Positions 8,501 to 12,978 of a stretch of DNA of 21,246 nt are shown here, in pieces. The DNA comes from Verrucomicrobia bacterium UBA6775 (GTDB lineage Bacteria; Verrucomicrobiota; Verrucomicrobiia; Limisphaerales; UBA1096). Within the stretch, counting starts at the first letter, position 1; every line of letters starts with the position of its first letter. Both the position numbers and the translations under genes were made by a program. The stretch spans positions 9,633 through 30,878 of the forward strand of contig DKGH01000167.1 of assembly GCA_002453165.1 (NCBI GenBank). The letters are read 5' to 3'. Below the pieces are notes generated by a model, which was not told where the DNA came from, did no database searches, and saw nothing but the letters and a program-made list of their open reading frames with translations.

Positions 8501-10415
8501 TGCTACTGAAGAGAGCAAACAGCCTGGGCTGAAGTTGAAAACCGGTGACCGGGTTTACATGAGGTATTTTGATGAACAAAACACAGTGCCGGGACACAAG
8601 CATCCGCGTGAGTCTGTGGTTTTTGTGAACCAACCGACCGAGGCGAAGATCCGGGTTTTGGGCACTCGCTTAATCCCCGCAGACCTGACCAAGCCGGGAT
8701 TGAAACCGGGCTATCAATATTCGTTGCTGCCATTTGGTAATACCAACGCCGCGCCGGTTTCAGTCGATGTGCCGCTCACGGTGGAAATTGTTGACCCGGA
8801 TCGTGCCAAGACCAGTGGGAGCAGGTTGGAGATGGAGTTGGACGTCGGGGGCGGGCGGAAGGCACGAGTGGAATGTGTGTTGTCGGCGCAGTTCGCAGGC
8901 GAGGCTCCCGAGGAATACAGCGAACCAATTACGGCTGGCCAAGCGTTGGTTGAGGGACGCTTTGTTGGACAGATTTTGCTGAATTTGGGCGATGAAACCA
9001 GTCCGCCGATGATTCCTGTTACTCCAGAAACACCGGGGGGGCTGACGGGTAAAATTCTGTCGGATGACGAGGGTGAAGACATGTCTGACGCGGAAGTCAG
9101 GGTGTTGAACGTCATGGGCGGAGAGATCGTTCGTGCGGTATACAGGGATCAAACCCGGGGCGACGGAGGCACGGTCGAGTTGAACTCGACGGCTTCTTTG
9201 ACTAGTGACGGAATCCTGCAAATCACGGATTCCCAATATGAAGAACCGGTCGAGGCTCTTCATGTTGGCGAGCGATTGTTTTTGATCGTGGAAGACAAGG
9301 ATCAGGACGTGTATTCAAAACAGGATCAAGTCATCGTGACGGTTAAGACAACCAGTGGCGAAAACGAGGCTGTGACATTGACTGAAACGCTGACACACAG
9401 CGGGGTGTTCACCGGTTCATTTCCGCTCGTCGCACGGAGCAAGCCGCGACCTAACAGCGGGGACAACGGCGTGGAGTGCTTCTTTGGAGACACGCTCATC
9501 GCGGTGTATCGCGACCAGTCGAATTCGACCCGGGCCACCGTAGATCGGCAGGGGCAAGTATCCGTCGCGATTGGCACGGACGGATTGCTGGCCGCATTCA
9601 GTAAGGTGTTCGAGGACATCGACCTTGCTGCCCAAACCCGTTTTCATATCGCGGAAAGTTATTTTGAATTGTTCAAGTCGCAAAAAAAACTGGAGCGCAT
9701 CGAGCAGGCTCAGGAAAACCTGGATCACGGCCGAAGGGTGTTACTCGAGTTGGCCGAGGATTTTCCGGATGAAAAATACGCGGCAAGGGTAAGCTACCTG
9801 CTTGGCCAGTTTGCGCAGGAGCAGGAGGATTGGCAGGAGGCGATCAAGTCGTACCGGGTCATCATCCGGAGATTCCCGGATCATGCCCTTGCGCCGGATG
9901 CCCAGTACAAGATGGCCCAATGCCACGAGGAGGCGGGAGACTTTGATCAGGCGCTGGAGGAGTACGTCGCGATGGCAGCCATTCACCCTGACAGCCCGTT
10001 GATTCCGAAGGTGATGATCCGGATCAACGAGTACTACTACCTGAAGGAAAACTACCCGGTGGCCGCCCGGGTATCGGGCAAGTTTATCGAACGATTCCCC
10101 GAGCACGAACTGGCATCGCGCATGGCGTTTCGCTGGGGCCAGTGTCACTACAAGCAGGAGGCGTTCGACGATGCCGCCGCCCGGTTTGAGGATTTTGCCA
10201 AGCGCTACCCGGATGACCCGTTATGTGCGGAGGCACTGTTTTGGGCGGGGGAAAGTTATCGGATGGACAAGGACGTCCCGATGGCGTTCCGGTACTACAA
10301 TCGCTGCCGCTGGGATTATCCGGAATCGGAGGCGGCCAAGTATGCGCGGGGTCGCCTGGCCTTGCCAGAGATGCTGGCTCAGTTTGAGCGTGAAGCCGAT
10401 TTGGACGACGAATAG
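2565..10415 (+). CDS. Giant secreted TPR / multi-beta-sandwich protein (2616 aa)
   Basis: A signal peptide ends around residue 28 (hydrophobic core LRICLTLALFVCWGMPLGQA). Residues ~50-1120 are helical TPR-like repeats. From ~1125 to ~2330 a beta-rich region holds: a module at ~1127 (LFIVVHDSDL, then GVLQITGADAIHVDY); a DxDxD module at ~1272 (VEDYDRDQ, then TETNPHSGVFEG); a discoidin (F5/8 C)-like domain at ~1331-1422 (AIDHDPESHW, GKWLAVDM); the PVC-type galactose-binding-like domain at ~1437-1602 (WKYHDKG, YDDSAWPSG, PLGYGD, YFRKEF, LYMNGVEV, LAVEVHQPNG); a possible PA14-like domain at ~1646-1756; and three more DxDxD-type modules at ~1914, ~2070 and ~2236 (VEDKDQD, then TETLTHSGVFTG). Residues ~2346-2612 are BamD/YbgF-like TPRs. 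This suggests an extracytoplasmic scaffold or adhesin that binds glycans or other proteins. It follows its smaller paralogue by 6 bases. No Shine-Dalgarno is seen before ATG 2565. Function is inference; the domain order is read directly. Confidence 0.85.
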   Translation: MIFKRTVGLRICLTLALFVCWGMPLGQAQTAKEIAKARKDIAELQSKLRQSNDRSNQGAKLLLQLTDLADQYGRPFTLIQAAKRFVVSNPNHVRHPEIMLKLIDAQLVTAREKDAISTARQFIARHAGHPQIAEIHRLLAALLEREGKLSAAAQELVLAYESQQGHLADAALAVQYYRRENSHRSSAEAARLAIRFLAEDADIATKTEAASLAIDSASRSGDNELILEVGRSVEDSSVRFSEEKQVRFHRILAAAYWGQKLAEPALAAYAKLVRLQPAYDDFRKYFEIAHAAKRSAAKMKPVYDLARKQPFTNSQMALLIGYQAYANARDKKGEQAAMLALEAGRLDAVQHKSPRLYARWAAEAKLDHSTIERDLNSIITGNGLNPFYAHYALAFDLYRDRMKETGKAQEAARRLIREAPTAGGESAGAMNWLLASAQSDAIFNEDANLIKDMALKYARFVPYRDFFKEWVKKNRGNKKLRNRVQTMSRLAKDLAAEPTVKLWANVAAGGNKSAQARESLLQATLTDDVRNELLSSLAYDYRHRLKAREKSVQYYSRLAKRRPDDYSVARAWIEAAHYYGSKDEKREAVRFALGQAPTSNDVTTWILMLDACQKLEDADLGGQVQKWILASQAKFGGEQAKAKELGDRLAKLGLIDEAVDYWEKSAFLDLGSSEALSCISNLLEEQEDPAKRETILNRCMEQVTRYHLGYAVRLADLKLEAKDWETFETTLIIARQLADEQIFVSSEVSSSIALSWVKDIRVDAELQVETKQRLLAIIESVDAGLGSAIARLSLDELGVTEVEISDLNDQRDTWEAVTWSSNHQHHWDQFMPFAQQFSKNGQHGKASALLTAMLHKISRVDGNRKKTARDLVAKLFTITSEFEMDLDEGNPLAPLLRIGMLLQIGDRPAAVTQYMKQRKLFDDRVKELPVIILLFAASVENETSSEEGWSRSENMLRLWLVNNDESKQATPEDQASVQLLLAKTYFESGRYDIARSEYTTVLNQFPDTEAAVDARFGIAQCYVEQKVFDKAEEIFTVLRDSKSPEVNLRSEFMMGVMAIRQGDFDVAREMFQSVLERMPENALANETLYHLAEVFGIEQRFLDQLNMLRTIGRLGQQSKRWHTPGNSLFIVVHDSDLGISRGNSQIPVSVTSDPGGDSEQVMLSSGSAGKGLFTAEIATILAESTVDDGVLQITGADAIHVDYPEDFKKEFKTQLPQIEVIRIASDATFAAASRKIEDKKEETVTEQLSRETESIDEDLRKSVQRNASQIRPGNLIYFRVEDYDRDQGGEMDKIEVNLVATNGDKVTGELTETNPHSGVFEGTVPTAEMPAGAIANGAAIDHEPLLAIDHDPESHWMSEPDGEPGKWLAVDMKDVYPVDTAEFHFAASTENTPRRVRLLGSHDGRFEYEVGRFPLGQAYEPLVFGNGKPIVSKQSVWKYHDKGTDLGQAWRGAAYDDSAWPSGDGPLGYGDLGSLKPATEISFGEDSGKKHPTAYFRKEFVYDPGEMGVASGLTANVLSDDGFVLYMNGVEVARDNLPEGEIKFDTLTPGNRNSGEEDKYLEFPISTAALREGMNSLAVEVHQPNGTSTDLGFDMELLVFSDKSPAGITQRVYRLKKGESIEDWDEAVEIAQTLAAETTTEVETLRWSPEPLEIKPKQKSKLSNLVVWSGQFVQRRPGAVRFAVNADVGGVMIGGRPVAMIAEGEESVSISDIYLEAGMHSFTAIAWVEDVESGVSCERARENLAKTTVDIAPFKLSDFVLSEEERDEFKQAIKVAAWRSVEVELVENTLRAKLGGWPLRHLKMVADEYQGNFVSVGNVTITSDGQKIIPPKEDVLELARNNILEIAAGDTVTAVYIDELTEGGLQQNRQLEQTLKATFFNGAITPLSYEFRRQGNGSVQTIDHELLRVEPGERIVVEVTDFDLDQSSEADRVPVTVQVNLGQLLDLEAVETGPNTGVFRVELETSSALAKPTDGEGNPATEESKQPGLKLKTGDRVYMRYFDEQNTVPGHKHPRESVVFVNQPTEAKIRVLGTRLIPADLTKPGLKPGYQYSLLPFGNTNAAPVSVDVPLTVEIVDPDRAKTSGSRLEMELDVGGGRKARVECVLSAQFAGEAPEEYSEPITAGQALVEGRFVGQILLNLGDETSPPMIPVTPETPGGLTGKILSDDEGEDMSDAEVRVLNVMGGEIVRAVYRDQTRGDGGTVELNSTASLTSDGILQITDSQYEEPVEALHVGERLFLIVEDKDQDVYSKQDQVIVTVKTTSGENEAVTLTETLTHSGVFTGSFPLVARSKPRPNSGDNGVECFFGDTLIAVYRDQSNSTRATVDRQGQVSVAIGTDGLLAAFSKVFEDIDLAAQTRFHIAESYFELFKSQKKLERIEQAQENLDHGRRVLLELAEDFPDEKYAARVSYLLGQFAQEQEDWQEAIKSYRVIIRRFPDHALAPDAQYKMAQCHEEAGDFDQALEEYVAMAAIHPDSPLIPKVMIRINEYYYLKENYPVAARVSGKFIERFPEHELASRMAFRWGQCHYKQEAFDDAAARFEDFAKRYPDDPLCAEALFWAGESYRMDKDVPMAFRYYNRCRWDYPESEAAKYARGRLALPEMLAQFEREADLDDE
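2635..2648. repeat. Exact palindrome copy at signal-peptide end of the giant TPR protein
   Basis: CGCTTGGCCAAGCG, read as LGQA in MPLGQAQT, again at the expected cleavage site. Confidence 0.9.
6805..6818. repeat. Exact palindrome copy before the galactose-binding-like domain
   Basis: Read as LGQA (FPLGQAYE), in the linker between the discoidin-like domain and the WKYHD domain. Confidence 0.9.
6900..6911. repeat. 12-base palindrome copy inside the galactose-binding-like domain
   Basis: CTTGGCCAAGCG, read as LGQA in TDLGQAWR, a position where relatives usually read LGxAWR. Confidence 0.85.
6938..6951. repeat. Exact palindrome copy inside the galactose-binding-like domain
   Basis: Read in a different frame from the two preceding copies, as AWPS in DDSAWPSGD, the conserved DDSAWxxG motif of this domain. 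Confidence 0.9.
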
Positions 10416-10419
10416 TCTC

Positions 10420-10443
10420 CGCTAGGTCAAGCGCTTGGCCAAG
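10420..10443. repeat. Overlapping palindrome pair filling the convergent junction; candidate bidirectional terminator
   Basis: A degenerate copy CGCTAGGTCAAGCG (10420-10433) overlaps by two bases with CGCTTGGCCAAG (10432-10443). The TPR gene stops at 10415 (+) and the protease gene stops at 10446 (-), so the palindromes occupy 24 of the 30 intergenic bases. CTTGGCCAAG followed by TTTT (10444-10447) on the + strand could act as a short terminator stem. Terminator activity is inference. Confidence 0.6.
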
Positions 10444-10445
10444 TT

Positions 10446-11852
10446 TTACGGCCCGGTTCCCGGCGGGCGCATGTTCTTGGTGATGGCGTCCCGTACCTGC
10501 GACATTGGTACACCCGGCGTCGATCCGAGTCCCGCTGCCACGCCAGCCGTATAGGCAGTCGAAAACGACGTCCCGGTTCCGAAGAACGTTTGGTTGTTCA
10601 GCACTGTAACACCTACGCCGGGAGCGGCGGCCTCAACAAAGTTTCCGTAGTTCGCATAGCTGGCAACCCGTTGGCCGCCCCGGTTTAAGGCGGTGACTCC
10701 GATCACTTCCTTTTGAGCTGCTGGATAGACCGGTTGTCCGGTGGGTTCGTTGCCGGCGGCGGCCAAAAAGAGAACGCCCTCCTTCGTGCCGGCTTGAATG
10801 ACCGACTTGAGCAGGCTGTTGGGTTGATCGGAACCGAGGCTGAGGCTGATGATGTCCGCGCCGCCTTCGATCGCAGCTTGGACACCGCGGGCGACATCAA
10901 AAGTGGAAGTGCTGTCGTATTGGCCGTAGACATCGACCGGCAGAATCTTGACTGAGGTTTCCTGTGTGCCCTCAAGCGAAGCCGAGAGGCCACGAAGAAT
11001 GGTCTCCGCCATGGAGGTGCCGTGGCTGACCTGTCCGGGTTGATTGGCCGAGGTGCCTGCGAGGGATAATTCCGGCAGCAAAAATTCGCCAACCTGTGAT
11101 CCGGTGCGTTGGACGCTGGAATCGATAAGGCCGACCACAATCCCATCCTTGTCCGCGGAGGAGGGGCGAAGGTTCAGCGGTGGGGCAGGGAGGTTTACCG
11201 GGCTGAGCTGTTCCGGTTGTTGGATCGTGAAATTGCTGTCAACTGAGGCGACGCCGTCGTTCTGCTCGAGTTGCGCCAGCGCCTTGTCTGCAGCCTCGGC
11301 GTCTTCAAACTCAAGCTGGTAGATATCGAGCCCGTCAATTTTTCCCTTAATCTTGGCTCCGAGTTGGCGTGCCAACGCCTCGATGTCGATACCGGACTTG
11401 GGATCGATTGTGACGATTAACTCGTTGTCGATTTTTCCGTCATCCTTCTTCTCCGGTTTGTCCCGCTTGGCCAAGCGCTTGGTCGGGACGATGCGGCGCA
11501 CGGCATTCTTGGAGGAGGTCTCGTAGACCAGCATTCTAGAGGGGCCTTTGCGCGAGGGGATGATCACGAAATTCACGTCATTGAGGAGCCTCCGGAGCGC
11601 GTCCGTTTGCGGCAGGTTTTTGAACCGGGTGGTGACGCTCGATTTTAAATCCGGCTCGACGAGAACCTGCCATTTCCTCAGGTCGCTGAGAGCCTGGAGC
11701 ACTTGATCCAGCGGCCAATTCTCGATGGAGGCGCTGACCGTGTTGTCGGGGCGCCAAACAATGCCACTGGAGTCCAACACAGCCGGCTTTTCGTCGCTAC
11801 GGACAAAAACGACCAGAGTCAGCAGGGCAATAATGATGAGGCGCAGGCGCAT
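10446..11852 (-). CDS. Secreted subtilisin-like (S8) serine protease with N-terminal STN-like domain
   Basis: 468 aa from ATG 11852-11850; a longer frame runs upstream, but through the divergent kinase gene, and only from this ATG is there a signal peptide (MRLRLIIIALLTLVVFV). Residues ~37-110 (IENWPLDQVLQALSDLRKW, VTTRFKNLPQTDALRRLL) resemble the STN domain of secretin/TonB N-termini. Residues ~125-140 are a basic linker containing KRLAKR, encoded by a palindrome copy. Residues ~144-210 look like an I9/fervidolysin-type propeptide (ELIVTIDP, then DGVASVDSNFTI). The catalytic domain spans ~236-468 with Asp244 (GLIDSS), His277 (SHGTSMA), Asn368 of the oxyanion hole (AAAGNEP) and Ser429 (GTGTSFSTAY), so it should be active. 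It probably degrades or matures periplasmic or exported proteins. It is convergent with the TPR gene and divergent from the kinase gene. The S8 assignment is firm; the STN call is by pattern only. Confidence 0.88.
   Translation of the reverse strand: MRLRLIIIALLTLVVFVRSDEKPAVLDSSGIVWRPDNTVSASIENWPLDQVLQALSDLRKWQVLVEPDLKSSVTTRFKNLPQTDALRRLLNDVNFVIIPSRKGPSRMLVYETSSKNAVRRIVPTKRLAKRDKPEKKDDGKIDNELIVTIDPKSGIDIEALARQLGAKIKGKIDGLDIYQLEFEDAEAADKALAQLEQNDGVASVDSNFTIQQPEQLSPVNLPAPPLNLRPSSADKDGIVVGLIDSSVQRTGSQVGEFLLPELSLAGTSANQPGQVSHGTSMAETILRGLSASLEGTQETSVKILPVDVYGQYDSTSTFDVARGVQAAIEGGADIISLSLGSDQPNSLLKSVIQAGTKEGVLFLAAAGNEPTGQPVYPAAQKEVIGVTALNRGGQRVASYANYGNFVEAAAPGVGVTVLNNQTFFGTGTSFSTAYTAGVAAGLGSTPGVPMSQVRDAITKNMRPPGTGP
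11464..11482. repeat. Exact palindrome plus partial tandem copy in the protease linker
   Basis: CGCTTGGCCAAGCG (11464-11477) runs on into CGCTTGG (11476-11482), a tandem 12-base period. On the minus strand it encodes KRLAKR (residues 125-130), between the STN-like and propeptide-like domains. Confidence 0.9.
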
Positions 11853-11860
11853 CTGGCCGC

Positions 11861-11889
11861 AAGATAGGCCAAATCTGCTGTGCTGCCCA
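11861..11889 (-). promoter_or_regulatory. Candidate promoter of the S8 protease gene
   Basis: On the minus strand TGGGCA (11889-11884) and TATCTT (11866-11861) are separated by 17 bases; each matches four of six consensus positions of a sigma-70 type promoter. Transcription would start only one or two bases before the ATG at 11852, giving a nearly leaderless mRNA, which agrees with the lack of a Shine-Dalgarno site. Confidence 0.3.
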
Positions 11890-11919
11890 TCGGTTTTTGG
11901 TGTTTGGCATCGGGCTTGC

Positions 11920-11951
11920 TTGACACTTTGGTTTGGTGGTTTGACATTTTG
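11920..11951 (+). promoter_or_regulatory. Direct repeat TTGACA(C/T)TTTG upstream of the kinase; possible promoter or operator
   Basis: TTGACACTTTG (11920-11930) and TTGACATTTTG (11941-11951) are direct repeats 21 bases apart, about two helical turns. The first contains a perfect -35 hexamer; 17 bases on, GACATT is a weak -10 (three of six), which would place the start of transcription at about the ATG (11955). Equally the pair could be a binding site for a dimeric regulator in this divergent intergenic region (11853-11954). Both readings are inference. Confidence 0.3.
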
Positions 11952-11954
11952 CAT

Positions 11955-12956
11955 ATGGCAGCCCTGTTTGACATAGATGGCCAACACCGGTTTGAGGTGG
12001 TGGAAAAGATAGCCGATGGACGAATGGGCGCGGTGTTTCGTGCCAACCAGATCGGCTCGGAGGAGTTTGCCAAGGAGGTGGCCATCAAGGTGATGCATGA
12101 GCGGTTCGCGATGCAGCGCCAGTTCATCGAAAATTTTATTGGCGAAGGCAAATTGGTCGCCGACTTGATCCACCCGAATATCGTCCAGATTTACAACTTT
12201 GGGGATGAGGGTAAGTCGCTCTACCGTCGGATGGGGGAAGACAGCGGAGTGAAGTTGCAGGGAGACCAGCGCGCCTACTACATGGTCATGGAATTCATCC
12301 GCGGGGTGAATCTCGCCGGCTTCATCCGCGAGGTGAACGCGCAGGGCAAGGAGTTGCCGGGGCCGTTGGCGGTGTTCATCGCGAGCCGTATCGCACGCGG
12401 ACTTGCCTACGCTCACGGGAAGAAAAACGAGGAGGGCGAGTCGCTGGGAATCGTCCACCGCGATGTCAGTCCGCGCAGTGTCATGATGAGCTTCGAGGGC
12501 GATGTGAAATTGACCGACTTTGGCGTGGCCAAGGCCGCGGGTCTGATCGAACAAAACGAGGGTGAGCAACTTTCCGGCACGCCGGAATACATGAGCCCGG
12601 AGCAGGCGAGTTTCGAGGTGACGGATCAGCGTTCCGACATTTTTTCAAACGGTGTCATCCTAGCTGAGTTGTTGCTTGGCAAAAATATATTCGCGGGTGT
12701 GGATGCTGCGGAGTCCCGGCAGAAAATCGTGGACGAACCGATCCCTCATTTCCGGAACGAGAATGACTACATCGACCTTCGCTTGGATGCCATCCTGCAA
12801 AAGGCACTCGCGAGGAATCTGGATGTTCGTTACGAGTCTGCCGAGCGCTTCATGAAGGACATGGAGTACCACATGTACCATAAGGGCTACGGGCCGACGA
12901 ACGAAACCTTGGCCACGTACATGCGGGAGCTGTTCCCGGAACAGGCGCCGGCCTAA
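11955..12956 (+). CDS. Soluble Ser/Thr protein kinase (Hanks-type) with degenerate motifs
   Basis: 333 aa from ATG 11955. An in-frame ATG at 11880 would add 25 residues with no kinase homology, so the shorter start is preferred. Kinase landmarks in order: glycine loop IADGRMGAVFRA (19-30, first loop Gly is Ala), Lys45 in VAIK, likely alpha-C Glu64, HPNIV (73-77), HRD with catalytic Asp170 in HRDVSPRS, DFG Asp188, GTPEYMSPEQ (209-218), SDIFSNGVILAELL (227-240). Ser175 stands where the metal-binding Asn of HRDxxxxN is expected. An insertion of about 20 residues lies near 88-107, before the hinge (MVMEFI). There is no membrane segment or sensor domain, so it is cytoplasmic. HRDVSP-type kinases are common in myxobacteria and planctomycetes. 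Substrate unknown. The gene is divergent from the protease gene and ends 22 bases from the convergent propeller gene. Confidence 0.9.
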   Translation: MAALFDIDGQHRFEVVEKIADGRMGAVFRANQIGSEEFAKEVAIKVMHERFAMQRQFIENFIGEGKLVADLIHPNIVQIYNFGDEGKSLYRRMGEDSGVKLQGDQRAYYMVMEFIRGVNLAGFIREVNAQGKELPGPLAVFIASRIARGLAYAHGKKNEEGESLGIVHRDVSPRSVMMSFEGDVKLTDFGVAKAAGLIEQNEGEQLSGTPEYMSPEQASFEVTDQRSDIFSNGVILAELLLGKNIFAGVDAAESRQKIVDEPIPHFRNENDYIDLRLDAILQKALARNLDVRYESAERFMKDMEYHMYHKGYGPTNETLATYMRELFPEQAPA

Positions 12957-12976
12957 GCCAAGCGCTTGGCCAAGCG
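12957..12976. repeat. Palindrome array filling the second convergent junction; candidate bidirectional terminator
   Basis: The 22-base gap between the kinase stop (12956) and the propeller stop (12979, minus strand) consists almost entirely of GCCAAGCGCTTGGCCAAGCG. It contains an exact CGCTTGGCCAAGCG (12963-12976) overlapping a second perfect palindrome GCCAAGCGCTTGGC (12957-12970). Either can fold into a 7-bp stem on both strands. There is no U-run, so if it terminates transcription it is not a classical intrinsic terminator. Confidence 0.65.
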
Positions 12977-12978
12977 CA

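Noticed and set aside
11853..12569. Upstream extension of the protease frame to an ATG at 12569 (707 aa)
   Set aside because: It runs antisense through the Ser/Thr kinase gene, which has clear motifs; the signal peptide begins at ATG 11852.
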